Positions 26,613 to 35,441 of a stretch of DNA of 51,217 nucleotides are shown one piece after another (position 1 is the first letter of the stretch; each line of letters begins with the position of its first letter). Source of the DNA: Pseudomonadota bacterium (lineage in GTDB: Bacteria; Pseudomonadota; Gammaproteobacteria; Steroidobacterales; Steroidobacteraceae); NCBI GenBank assembly GCA_963204795.1, contig CAUJHX010000010.1, forward strand, positions 1-51,217. The letters are read 5' to 3'. A model generated the notes under the pieces. It made no database searches. It was given only the letters and a program-made list of their open reading frames with translations, and was not told where the DNA came from. A program made the translations under genes and the position numbers.

Positions 26613-29444
26613 TCAATTGCAGGAAGTGAGACCATTGATCCACGCCGTGATCAGCTGCACACCCTGATCGTCGACGAGGTTCGAAGCCAACGGCGGCATC
26701 GCGACGCCGGGATCACGTGTATCGATGCGCGCGAGCAGTACCGAGCTGCCGGGTGCGCCAGGCGCAACGATGCGGGCGCTCGGCAGCCCGAGACCGTCCT
26801 GAGGCACGACGTCGCAGGTATTGGTTGCCGCGAGCGCGGTCGTGTAGCGCAGGTCCAGGTTGGTCCCGGTCGGACGCCCCGGCCGGTGGCAGAACGCGCA
26901 GTTGGTGTGCAACCACGCGCGGGCGCGCTCGGTCACCGTACCGCTCGAACCGTAAGGATCGGGGATCACCGGCTGCGTCGCGGGATCCGGAATGGGCGGC
27001 GAAAGCGTGTTGATCGCGCTCAGCGTCACCAGCTGATTGGCGGTTCGTCCCGTGGCCGGGTACAACAGGTTGCCGTTCAGCTGCCCCGTCTCGAGCCCGA
27101 GACTGCGCCCGGCCGCCGTGGTGTGGCAGGCCAGGCATTGCGCCTCGCTCGGGAAGATCCAGTCCTGCGATCCGATTGTCACCGTCTTGCCGCCGACGAC
27201 ACGTGTCGCATCGGTGCCTTGAGTGTTCCACTCGTAGGTGTAGCCTGCCCAGTTGCCGTTCGTATGGCGCATGAAGAGGCGCGTCTCGACGAGTCGCGCG
27301 CCCAGATGGAAATCCTTCCGCAGCACGGTGCCATTCGGGAAGACCCAGTCGTGATCCGCCGCACTCGTGTCGATGTTCTGGCCATCCGGCAGCGCCAGCC
27401 AGCGCGCCTTGCCCGAGCCATCTGACCAGAAACCGGCGTTCGGCGCGTAAGGAATGAGCCCGGCCGCGGGTTGCGCCGGATTGCCGCTCGCGCCGCAGCC
27501 GGTCGCGGAAAATTGCGTCGGCACGCTGCCGCCGCCAGCTGCGCCCTGCACGAGCTGATAGAGGCCGCCGCCGTTCAGGTCGACGAGGTAGAGCTCGCCG
27601 CTGTGGTCCTCGCCAAATGATGAGATGCCGAGACTCGTATCGAAGCCGTCGGCAGAGGTGACGGTCAGTGTCGGAGCGGTGCTCGCGGGAATATCCCAGA
27701 CGCGGCCGCTACCGTAGTCGCCGAATACATAGCGGCCGACGAGGGAAGGAATTGCCGTACCGCGATAGACATAGCCACCCGTGACCGAGAAACCAACGCC
27801 GGGATTGTTGTACTCCGCTATCGGGGCCTGAAACGGCCCCGTGACACCGGGACATGCATTTGCGGTAGTGAGCGTACCCTCGCGACAACGCCAACCGTAA
27901 TTGCCGCCGCTGACGACGCGGTCGATTTCTTCGCGAGCAGCCTGGCCGACGTCACCCACCCAGAGGTCGTGAGAGCCGCCGCGATCGAAACTCCAGCGCC
28001 ACGGATTCCTGAGGCCATACGCGTAGATTTCGCGACACTGCGGTGAGGTCGTATTGCCGCTCGTACACATGCCACCCGTGCCGGCAAACGGATTCGTCGC
28101 GGGAATCGTGTATGTGGTTGCGCTCGGCCCGCCGACGTCGATACGCAGCATCTTCCCGAGCAGCGTCTGCAGGTTCTGGCTGTTGCCGATCGGGCCGTGC
28201 TGGTCGTTGCCGCCGCCGCCGTCACCGAAGCCGATGTACAGGTAGCCGTCCGGCCCGAAGGCGATGTTGCCGCCGTTATGGTTGGTCTCGGGCTGCCCGA
28301 CCGTCAGCAGCACGTCCTCGCTGTTGGCATCGAGCGTGCTGCCGCCGCTCACCAGCGTGAATGAGGAAATCCGCGAGGTGAGTGGACCCGGCACCGTGGT
28401 CGTGTAAGAAAGGAATACACGCGGATCCGTCGGGAAATTGGGGTGGAAAGCCATGCCGAGAAGACCACGCTCACCGCCCGAGGTTACCCGTGCCGTGATA
28501 TCGATGAAATCCGTGGTCGTCGAGGCACCCGGCACATTGTCGAACATGCGCACCCGGCCGCCCTGCTGCACGACATACCAGCGCGATGAATTTCCGGGAG
28601 CTTGCAGCATTGCCACCGGCGAGCTGAAAGACAGATTCGGGAACACTCGCGCTGTCGTGAGCGTCGCCGTCGGCTCGGCACCGGCGAGACAGGTGGTGTT
28701 GCCCGGCCTGGAATCGAGGCCGGAAACGGGTGCATTCGGCGTCGTGACACTCGCCTGCCCCGATTGCGCCGATTCATTCGGCGGTGTCGCCGCGTCGACG
28801 GCGCTTACGCGATACGTATAGGCGGTATTCGCGACCACGGTGTTGTCGGTGTAACTGTTGCTCGCCGGAGTCGCGAGCGCTGTCGCGCTGCCGTTGCGGT
28901 AGACACGATAGCCGGCGACGCCGCTGCCCCCCGCGTTGTCGGTCGATGCAGCCCAGGTGAGCTGCACCTGCGTCGGTGTCGGGGCGGTCGCCTGAAGGTT
29001 CGTCGGCACCAAGGGGGGCGTGGTGTCGGCCGCGGCAGGGGTCGTGACACTTGCCGTCGCAGACAAGCCCGACTCGTTGGGCGGGGTCGCTGCGTCGAAC
29101 GCGCGCACCTGATAGGTGTAGGTCGTGCTGGCCGCGACCGTATTGTCCGTGTAGCTGTTTGTGGTGGGCGAAGCGAGCGCTGTCGCGCTGCCGTTGCGGT
29201 AGACACGATAGCCGGCGACGCCGCTGCCCCCCGCGTTGTCGGTCGATGCAGCCCAGGTGAGCTGCACCTGCGTCGGCGTAGGGGCGGTTGCCTGAAGGCT
29301 CGCCGGCACCGAGGGGGGCGTGGTGTCGGCCGGGGGCGGATTGGGCGTGTTGTCGTACGCACCTCCGGTACCGCAACCGGTGAGAATGGCGCAGACGGCA
29401 GCCACCGTGATGAACCGCAATCCCTGCAGCTTCGTGCTATTCAC
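26613..29444 (-). CDS. Lipoprotein fusion: two FN3 domains, PQQ-type sugar dehydrogenase, cytochrome c-like domain
   Basis: 943-aa predicted lipoprotein (AILTGC, Cys24). Two fibronectin type III domains (about 38-230) precede a soluble glucose dehydrogenase-like six-bladed propeller (about 255-600), with HNGGNIAFGPDGYLYIGFGD and NPWRWSFDRGG. The C-terminal ~300 residues carry two haem-binding CxxCH motifs: CLACH encoded at 27123-27137 and CAFCH at 26886-26900. A PQQ-oxidised sugar could thus pass electrons to covalent haem in the same chain at the outer membrane. The substrate is unknown and no PQQ-synthesis genes are nearby. GTG start with GGGGGTG just upstream. The two FN3 coding segments share 104 identical bases. 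Confidence 0.88.
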   Translation of the reverse strand: MNSTKLQGLRFITVAAVCAILTGCGTGGAYDNTPNPPPADTTPPSVPASLQATAPTPTQVQLTWAASTDNAGGSGVAGYRVYRNGSATALASPTTNSYTDNTVAASTTYTYQVRAFDAATPPNESGLSATASVTTPAAADTTPPLVPTNLQATAPTPTQVQLTWAASTDNAGGSGVAGYRVYRNGSATALATPASNSYTDNTVVANTAYTYRVSAVDAATPPNESAQSGQASVTTPNAPVSGLDSRPGNTTCLAGAEPTATLTTARVFPNLSFSSPVAMLQAPGNSSRWYVVQQGGRVRMFDNVPGASTTTDFIDITARVTSGGERGLLGMAFHPNFPTDPRVFLSYTTTVPGPLTSRISSFTLVSGGSTLDANSEDVLLTVGQPETNHNGGNIAFGPDGYLYIGFGDGGGGNDQHGPIGNSQNLQTLLGKMLRIDVGGPSATTYTIPATNPFAGTGGMCTSGNTTSPQCREIYAYGLRNPWRWSFDRGGSHDLWVGDVGQAAREEIDRVVSGGNYGWRCREGTLTTANACPGVTGPFQAPIAEYNNPGVGFSVTGGYVYRGTAIPSLVGRYVFGDYGSGRVWDIPASTAPTLTVTSADGFDTSLGISSFGEDHSGELYLVDLNGGGLYQLVQGAAGGGSVPTQFSATGCGASGNPAQPAAGLIPYAPNAGFWSDGSGKARWLALPDGQNIDTSAADHDWVFPNGTVLRKDFHLGARLVETRLFMRHTNGNWAGYTYEWNTQGTDATRVVGGKTVTIGSQDWIFPSEAQCLACHTTAAGRSLGLETGQLNGNLLYPATGRTANQLVTLSAINTLSPPIPDPATQPVIPDPYGSSGTVTERARAWLHTNCAFCHRPGRPTGTNLDLRYTTALAATNTCDVVPQDGLGLPSARIVAPGAPGSSVLLARIDTRDPGVAMPPLASNLVDDQGVQLITAWINGLTSCN
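28873..28976. repeat. 104-bp direct repeat, copy 1 (second FN3 domain)
   Basis: This segment is base-for-base identical to 29173-29276, exactly 300 bp away, inside the coding sequence for the FN3 domains. Similarity continues with scattered mismatches for another ~50 bp. It reflects a recent in-frame duplication or gene conversion of the FN3 module. Confidence 0.95.
29173..29276. repeat. 104-bp direct repeat, copy 2 (first FN3 domain)
   Basis: Identical partner of 28873-28976. The 300-bp spacing equals 100 codons, about the size of one FN3 domain, so recombination between the copies would add or remove a whole domain in frame. Confidence 0.95.
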
Positions 29445-29546
29445 GTGTCACCCCCGGATATACTGCCCCGCGATGTTTACATACCTGCCTCGCGCGAGGA
29501 ACAGGGTCGGTTGTAGGGAAACACCGACAGAGGCGCGGCTGGCTGC

Positions 29547-30305
29547 ATGAAACCCGCGCGGATCGTCCACCTGGTCGCCCACCGCGGCAACGCCCGCGAA
29601 TATCCGGAGAATACGCTTCCAGCGCTGCAATCCGCACTCGACCTGGGTGCGCGGTTTCTGGAGATCGACACGCACCTCTCGTCCGACGGTGTCCCCGTGG
29701 TGATCCACGACGCCGATCTCGCCCGCACCACCGGCGCGACGGGCAATGTCTTCGACAAGCCCGTGGCGGAGCTCGTGAACATCGAGGCCGCGGAACGGCA
29801 GCGATTCGGCACGCAGTATGCCGGCACCTGCATCCCGACCCTCGCCGATGCGGCGCGCCTCCTCGATGAGCGGCCCGAAGTCACGCTCTTCGTCGAAGTG
29901 AAACGCGCCAGCCTCGCCCACTTCGGGCACGATCAGGTCGTGCCGCAGATCCTCGAGGCGGTGCGCCCGTGGCGCTCTCAGGTCGTCATCATCTCCTTCG
30001 ACCTGCCAGCGGTGTTTCGCGCCCGGCAGATCGGCGGCTTTCGCATCGGCTGGGTGCTGCCGCAGTACGACAGCCACACCCGCCTCAAGTGCGAGGCGCT
30101 GCAGCCCGAGTTCCTGTTCTGTGATGAGGAGAAGATCGGCGCGGTCGAGCCACTGTGGCGTGGCACCTGGCGCTGGGTGATCTACGAGGTGACGACGATC
30201 GAACAGGCGCTCTCGCTGGCGGCGCGTGGCGCCGATTTCGTCGAGACGATGGCCGTGCGCGACCTCGGCATCGCGATGCGTGCGCGTACCAGCGCCATCG
30301 CGTAG
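29547..30305 (+). CDS. Glycerophosphodiester phosphodiesterase (GDPD/UgpQ-like)
   Basis: 252-aa cytoplasmic enzyme that hydrolyses glycerophosphodiesters to glycerol-3-phosphate and an alcohol. The TIM-barrel GDPD signature is clear: AHRGNAREYPENT (HRG at 12-14), FLEIDTHLSSDG (Glu39 and Asp41, metal ligands), VVIHD (His54), and LFVEVKR. There is no signal peptide. It is first in a three-gene unit with a glycerol-3-phosphate dehydrogenase (4 bp downstream) and an FGGY kinase, so its product would feed directly into the next enzyme. Confidence 0.93.
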   Translation: MKPARIVHLVAHRGNAREYPENTLPALQSALDLGARFLEIDTHLSSDGVPVVIHDADLARTTGATGNVFDKPVAELVNIEAAERQRFGTQYAGTCIPTLADAARLLDERPEVTLFVEVKRASLAHFGHDQVVPQILEAVRPWRSQVVIISFDLPAVFRARQIGGFRIGWVLPQYDSHTRLKCEALQPEFLFCDEEKIGAVEPLWRGTWRWVIYEVTTIEQALSLAARGADFVETMAVRDLGIAMRARTSAIA

Positions 30306-30309
30306 CCGC

Positions 30310-31494
30310 ATGGCCCACGCGTTCGACCTCGTGATCGTCGGCGGCGGCATCCACGGAGTCGGCATCGCCCAACGGGCCGCCGCCGCGGGTTATCGCGTGC
30401 TGCTGCTCGAGAAAGCGGCGATTGCCGCGGGCACCTCGAGCCGCTCGAGCAAACTCATTCACGGCGGGCTACGCTATCTCGAAACGGGGCAGCTGCGGCT
30501 CGTGCGCGAGAGCCTGCACGAGCGCACCGCGTTGCTGAGACTCGCGCCGGAGCTGGTACGGCTGCGGCGATTCCACATCCCGGTCTACGCCGACACGCGC
30601 CGGCGACCATGGATACTCGCCACGGGGCTCGCGCTCTACGCGGGGCTCGCGGGATTTGCCGGCGGCGCGGGCTTCGGCCTCGTCCCGAGCAAAGAGTGGG
30701 GGGCGCTGGACGGTCTCACGACCCGCGGCCTCGAACGGGTGTTCTGGTATCACGATGGACAGACCGATGACGCCGCGCTGGCACGCGCCGTATGGGCCTC
30801 GGCACTGCGGCTCGGCGCCGAGGCCGCACTCCCTGCCACCTTCATCAGCGCAGAGCGGCGCGACGCCGAAGTGGTGGTGCGCTACGCCGCAGACAGCACA
30901 TTGAGGGAATGTCGTACAAAGGTTCTCGTGAACGCCGCGGGGCCCTGGGCCGCGCACGTCGCGCGCGAGATCACACCTGCCATCCCGGTTCCGGATGTGG
31001 AACTGGTGCAGGGCACGCACCTGTTGCTGCAGGCGGCGCCGCCGGCGCGTGGCATCTACTATGTCGAAAGCCCGCGGGACGGCCGCGCGATCTTCGTAAT
31101 GCCATTCCACGGAGCGCTGATGATCGGTACGACAGAGCTGCGCTACCGCGCCGGGCCGGACGAAGTCACACCGACTGCCGGCGAGTCGCATTATCTGCTC
31201 GGCATCCTGCGGCGCTATTTTCCCGATGTGGCGGCAACCGGCACCGCAAGCCCGCCGCGCGCGTTCGCGGGGCTCCGTGTGCTACCGGGTGGCCCGGGCC
31301 ACGCGTTTCACCGCTCGCGCGAAACCCATCTCGCGGTCGATCGCGAGCAGACGCCACGGGTGATCTCCATCTACGGCGGCAAGCTCACGACCTTTCGCGC
31401 AACGGCGGCGCAGGTGCTGCGCCGCATCGCCTCCTCCCTGCCTGCGCGTCACGCGATCGCCGATGTCGACACCTTGCCGCTCACGCCGGCCTGA
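30310..31494 (+). CDS. glpD: FAD-dependent glycerol-3-phosphate dehydrogenase
   Basis: 394-aa membrane-associated flavoenzyme that oxidises glycerol-3-phosphate to dihydroxyacetone phosphate and passes electrons to quinone. The N-terminal Rossmann motif is VIVGGGIHGVGIA (8-20). The GlpD block SSRSSKLIHGGLRYLE follows, and SIYGGKLTTFR near the C-terminus is diagnostic. The C-terminal extension of E. coli GlpD is absent (394 versus about 500 aa), as in shorter members of the family. ATG 30310 is 4 bp after the phosphodiesterase stop; the upstream in-frame start lies inside that gene. It overlaps the kinase start. Confidence 0.9.
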   Translation: MAHAFDLVIVGGGIHGVGIAQRAAAAGYRVLLLEKAAIAAGTSSRSSKLIHGGLRYLETGQLRLVRESLHERTALLRLAPELVRLRRFHIPVYADTRRRPWILATGLALYAGLAGFAGGAGFGLVPSKEWGALDGLTTRGLERVFWYHDGQTDDAALARAVWASALRLGAEAALPATFISAERRDAEVVVRYAADSTLRECRTKVLVNAAGPWAAHVAREITPAIPVPDVELVQGTHLLLQAAPPARGIYYVESPRDGRAIFVMPFHGALMIGTTELRYRAGPDEVTPTAGESHYLLGILRRYFPDVAATGTASPPRAFAGLRVLPGGPGHAFHRSRETHLAVDREQTPRVISIYGGKLTTFRATAAQVLRRIASSLPARHAIADVDTLPLTPA

Positions 31495-32917
31495 GACCTG
31501 GCTCGCGCTCGATCAGGGCGGACAGGGCAGTCGCGCGATTCTCTTCGGCGATGACGGCCGCGAGCTCACGCAGGCACGCGTACCCATCGCGACGACACGC
31601 ATCGGCGACGAGCGGGTGGAGCACGATCCGGAAGAAATGGTCACATCGCTGCGCGAGTCGGTATCGCAAGCGCTCGCGACACGCGGCGACGCGCCCTGGC
31701 CCACCGCGGCAGGACTTGCGACACAGCGCTCGAGCATCGTGTGCTGGCGGCGGGGCACGGCAGAGGCGCTGTCGCCGGTCATTTCCTGGCAGGACCGCCG
31801 TGCCGCGGCTGCGCTCGCGCCGCTGCGGGAACACGAGGCACGGGTGCGACGGCTTTCGGGGCTGCCGCTCTCGGCGCACTACGGCGCAACGAAGATCCGC
31901 TGGTGCCTCGATCACCTGCCCGCCGTGCAGGAGGCAGCCGTACGCGGCGAGCTGATCGTCGGACCGCTCGCCACTTTCCTCGCGAGCCGGCTCATCGGCC
32001 GCGCAGCTTCCGTCGATCCTGCCAACGCCTCGCGCACGCAGCTGTGGGATGCGCAGCGCGGTGACTGGTCAGCGGAGCTGCTGACACTTTTCGGCGTGGA
32101 ACGGGACTGGCTGCCGGCACCAGGTCTGACCACGCTCGACGCCCCGATAACCGAAAGCCTGGTGCCCGGCACCACTCTTTCGGTTGTGACGGGAGATCAA
32201 TCGGCGGTGCCGTTCGCGTGGGGGCCGCCACGCGAGGACACGCTGTACCTGAACCTCGGCACCGGCGCGTTCCTGCAGCGCACGACTGGCACGCGCCGCC
32301 CCGAGCCGGGCCCGCTGCTCGGCAGCGTGCTCTACGGCGACGCCGCGCACACGCTTTACTCGCTCGAAGGCACAATCAACGGCGCGGCGAGCGCGCTCGA
32401 ATGGCTCGCTGCGCATGATTCGCTCGATTCCGGGTCAGCCTGGCGCCGCTGGGAAGCGGCGCCCCGGACAGCGCGCACCGCACCGGATCTCCTCTTTCTC
32501 AACGGCATATCGGGACTCGGCTCGCCCTGGTGGCGCAGTCATTTCGAATCACGTTTCATCGGCGTCGGCGACGGCGACGCCCGTTTCGCGGCGGTGGTCG
32601 CGAGCATCGCGTATCTCGTGCGCGAGAACTTCGACGCCTTGCGGAGCAGCGGACCGATGGCGCGTGTGATCGTGACGGGCGGTTTGTCGCAGTCGGACGG
32701 ACTCGTGCAATTGATCGCCGACCTCTGCGAAGTCCCTCTCCTGCGACCCGATTATCCGGAGGCGACATCGCAGGGCGTGCTCGGGCTCCTCACGCGCTCC
32801 CGCGCCGTCGCGCCACTTGCGGGCGAATCCCGCACCTTCGAGCCGGACAGCGCAACGCACGCCGATGCGGGATTTCGCTGCTGGCGCGACGCGATGCTTC
32901 AGGCCCTGGCGGATTGA
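31463..32917 (+). CDS. FGGY-family carbohydrate kinase (glycerol kinase-like)
   Basis: 484-aa sugar/polyol kinase. The N-terminal phosphate loop reads LALDQGGQGSRAILF, where glycerol kinases have LDQGTTSSRA. ISWQDRR, LSGLPLSAHYGATKIRW, VTGDQSA and LNLGTGAF match the glycerol kinase pattern. With a phosphodiesterase and a glycerol-3-phosphate dehydrogenase upstream, glycerol is the most likely substrate, but the altered loop and short length leave room for another polyol. ATG 31463 overlaps the dehydrogenase by 32 bp, and no later start is available before the conserved domain. No glycerol facilitator gene is in the unit. Confidence 0.85.
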   Translation: MSTPCRSRRPETWLALDQGGQGSRAILFGDDGRELTQARVPIATTRIGDERVEHDPEEMVTSLRESVSQALATRGDAPWPTAAGLATQRSSIVCWRRGTAEALSPVISWQDRRAAAALAPLREHEARVRRLSGLPLSAHYGATKIRWCLDHLPAVQEAAVRGELIVGPLATFLASRLIGRAASVDPANASRTQLWDAQRGDWSAELLTLFGVERDWLPAPGLTTLDAPITESLVPGTTLSVVTGDQSAVPFAWGPPREDTLYLNLGTGAFLQRTTGTRRPEPGPLLGSVLYGDAAHTLYSLEGTINGAASALEWLAAHDSLDSGSAWRRWEAAPRTARTAPDLLFLNGISGLGSPWWRSHFESRFIGVGDGDARFAAVVASIAYLVRENFDALRSSGPMARVIVTGGLSQSDGLVQLIADLCEVPLLRPDYPEATSQGVLGLLTRSRAVAPLAGESRTFEPDSATHADAGFRCWRDAMLQALAD

Positions 32918-32929
32918 CGGGTCGACAGC

Positions 32930-33982
32930 CTACGTGCCGAGGAGCGCCGCGACGCGCCGGTCGACCCAGCTCGGCGCCGTGAGCTGCTCGAAGAAACCGC
33001 AGTGGCCGCCGTGCGGCGTCAGCACGATGCTGAGCGCGGCGGGTGCTGCAAGGCGGGGCAGGTCCGACGGCGGGATGATCGGATCGTCGAGCGCGGCGAT
33101 GATGGTCGACGGCACCTCGAGATACGCAAGCCGTTCGCCGGTGATCGCGTAGCCATCGAAGTAGTCATCGAGCGTCGCAAAGCTCGTGTGGGCGCTCACG
33201 AGTTCGGCCGTCATGCGCCGCAAGCCACCACGGCGCATGAGCTCCGTGAAGTCATAGTCGCCAGGCCATGCCGCCTGCTTCTTGACGAGCGAGCGGCTCC
33301 ACTTGAGCACGAAGTAGCGGCTGTAGAGCGCCGCGCCGTGCTCGAGGGCGTGCAGCGTGCGCTTCGGATCGAGCACGGGCGAGATGGCGACGACGCGAGC
33401 CACCTCGATATCCGCCCTGCGCGCCGCCGCCGCCGCCCGCAACAGGAAATTTCCGCCCAGCGAGAAGCCGACGAGGTTAAGGGGCCGCCCTGCGGCGTCC
33501 TGCTGGATCGCGCGCAACGCGCCGAGTACCTCGGGCAGCCGGCAGGAGTGAAAGAGCCCGCGGTTCAAGTGATGGGTCTCGCCGTGATCGCGCAGGTTGA
33601 GCCGCACGACCTCGTGTCCGCGCTCGAAGAGCGTTTGCGCGAGTGACAGCACATAGAGCGACTGCGCGCTGCCCTCCCAACCGTGCAAGACGATGGTGAG
33701 CGGCGAGCGCGGAGCAGCCCGCGCAGGGCGCGCGCAGAACCCCTGCAGGATCGTGCCTTCTCCGCAGTCGATCAGCCGCGCGACGCTCGCTGCGACCACG
33801 GGCTGCGCCCGGCGCAGGACGGCGGGCCGCCGCCACGGCAAGCTCGGCAGGATCGACTGTGCGTGCCCGCCGCGCAGCCAGAAGGGTGGCGAGATCGAGG
33901 CATCGACGATGGCGCACGGGTGATAGCGGGCGCCAGCGGCGATGGCGCCCCCGAGTGCCGTGTCAGGGAGTGGGGCGCGCAC
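32930..33982 (-). CDS. Alpha/beta hydrolase, YheT/UPF0017 family
   Basis: 350-aa hydrolase. PPFWLRGGHAQSILPSL at the N-terminus is the hallmark of the YheT/ABHD1-3 group. The catalytic machinery is complete: nucleophile Ser174 in GFSLGGN, the acid in AALDDPIIP, and the base in HGGHCGF. LHGWEGSAQSLY forms the oxyanion region. Relatives act as esterases or lipases; the substrate here is unknown. GTG 33982 is the last usable start before the conserved domain and overlaps the upstream gene by 20 bp. It ends 13 bp from the kinase stop (convergent). Confidence 0.87.
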   Translation of the reverse strand: MRAPLPDTALGGAIAAGARYHPCAIVDASISPPFWLRGGHAQSILPSLPWRRPAVLRRAQPVVAASVARLIDCGEGTILQGFCARPARAAPRSPLTIVLHGWEGSAQSLYVLSLAQTLFERGHEVVRLNLRDHGETHHLNRGLFHSCRLPEVLGALRAIQQDAAGRPLNLVGFSLGGNFLLRAAAAARRADIEVARVVAISPVLDPKRTLHALEHGAALYSRYFVLKWSRSLVKKQAAWPGDYDFTELMRRGGLRRMTAELVSAHTSFATLDDYFDGYAITGERLAYLEVPSTIIAALDDPIIPPSDLPRLAAPAALSIVLTPHGGHCGFFEQLTAPSWVDRRVAALLGT

Positions 33983-35348
33983 GCAGCTCGACGCGGTTGT
34001 TCGCGTGGCCGGCCCGGTTCCAGTCGGCCGCGGTAAGGCCGGCCACGATGGCGGGATACGCGATCGCGGTGTCGTCCGCGTCACCCGTCACGACGCGCAC
34101 GTCGATCGCCCCACTGCTCTCGCGGCGGCGCTCGGCGACCAGATTCGCAAACGCCAGCGATTCCCGCTGCGCGGGTCGCGTGCCATCGAAGGCCGGATTG
34201 CCGATCAGTTCGCAGCGACCGACAGGGGTGTCATCCGGCGCGAGCGACCAGCCCTCCGTCGCGTTGCCGACGAGGCAGAATCGTCCCGGATAAGTCGTGA
34301 CGTCCACTTCACCGCGAAAGCCGCCAGCCGCGAGCTTCTCGAGCGCGTCGCGCACGACGACGAGGCGGTCGTTCGCGAGCGGAATCTCGCCATAGGGCAC
34401 CAGGGCGCGCGCGAGGATGCCTTCGGCAGCGAGCGTGCGTGCAGCGAGGACACCCGAGGCGATCTCCTCGGCACGCGCCGCTTCCGCTGCTTCGAGCGTC
34501 GCCACCTTCGTTTCGAGCGCCGCGGTCTGCGCACGGGTCGTGGTCAATTGCGCCGCCAGCGCGCGACCGGTGCCGATTTCCCGCCACCACAAGGCCCCGA
34601 TCGCCGTTGCCGCCAGGACCGCCACGACCGCAGCGACCCATCCCCACGGACGCGGCGCGGCTTCCCGGGGCGCTGCCCACAGCGCCGGATCGGGCAAAGC
34701 CTCCTGCACGGCGCCGCGCACGTCCTGGATCAGGCGCGCGGCCTGGTCGTCGAAATGCGCGGTGATCGAGCGGCGCGAGGCGGTGATGTGTTCGCGAACG
34801 ATGGAATCGACGATGGCGCGCAACTCTGCAGCGGTGGCAGATGGACCCGCAATCGTCGGCTCGTCGGCGCCGGTCGCCGGGAAAACGGCCGCCTCAGGCG
34901 AGGGTGCCGGTGCGTGTGCGTCCTTCTCGCCGGGCATCACCGCGTCGAAGGCGCGCTGCTCATCGGTTCGACGATCCGGTATCAGCTTCAGCTGATACAG
35001 CACCTTCGACACGTCGGCCGGCTGGATCTGCTTCGGCAGCACACCGATCGCGCCGAGCGCCCTCGCCTGCCCGACATACAACTCCCCTTCCTGCGAGGTG
35101 TACATCATGATCGGGATGGTCGCCGTGCGCGGGTTGTTCTTGATGATCTGCACGGCCTGAAAGCCGTCCATGCCCGGCATCAGGTGATCCATGAAGATGA
35201 CGTCCGGCCGCTCGCCCGCCAGATACTCGATCGCCTGCTCGGCGGACTCGGCGGTGTCCACCTCGATCTCGTACTTCGTCAGGATTCGCGAAAGGAACGC
35301 GCGCGCCGATTTCGAGTCGTCGACGATCAACGCACGTTTCGTCACCAT
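33963..35348 (-). CDS. Receiver (REC) domain fused to a membrane helix and OmpA-like periplasmic domain
   Basis: 461-aa chimera. Residues 1-125 are a full response-regulator receiver with Asp10 and Asp11, phospho-acceptor Asp54 (FMDHLMPGMDG), Thr84 and Lys106. A variable linker with a helical segment (about 172-218) leads to one membrane helix (about 235-255), a coiled coil (about 262-295) and a C-terminal domain. That domain ends in AFANLVAERR and NNRVELRARP, a degenerate version of the OmpA peptidoglycan-binding pattern (LSERRA..NRRVEL). The receiver would be cytoplasmic and the tail periplasmic. No kinase is adjacent. ATG 35348 has GGGAG 6 bases upstream; longer starts add unsupported sequence. 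It overlaps the hydrolase gene. Confidence 0.85.
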   Translation of the reverse strand: MVTKRALIVDDSKSARAFLSRILTKYEIEVDTAESAEQAIEYLAGERPDVIFMDHLMPGMDGFQAVQIIKNNPRTATIPIMMYTSQEGELYVGQARALGAIGVLPKQIQPADVSKVLYQLKLIPDRRTDEQRAFDAVMPGEKDAHAPAPSPEAAVFPATGADEPTIAGPSATAAELRAIVDSIVREHITASRRSITAHFDDQAARLIQDVRGAVQEALPDPALWAAPREAAPRPWGWVAAVVAVLAATAIGALWWREIGTGRALAAQLTTTRAQTAALETKVATLEAAEAARAEEIASGVLAARTLAAEGILARALVPYGEIPLANDRLVVVRDALEKLAAGGFRGEVDVTTYPGRFCLVGNATEGWSLAPDDTPVGRCELIGNPAFDGTRPAQRESLAFANLVAERRRESSGAIDVRVVTGDADDTAIAYPAIVAGLTAADWNRAGHANNRVELRARPTP

Positions 35349-35441
35349 GCAAGCTCCCGCGCGGCGCGCGTTGGGGTCAACCGGTAGGTGTGGAAGTCTA
35401 GCGCAGAACGACGCGCTACACTTCGGGCCGTGAAGTCCCGC

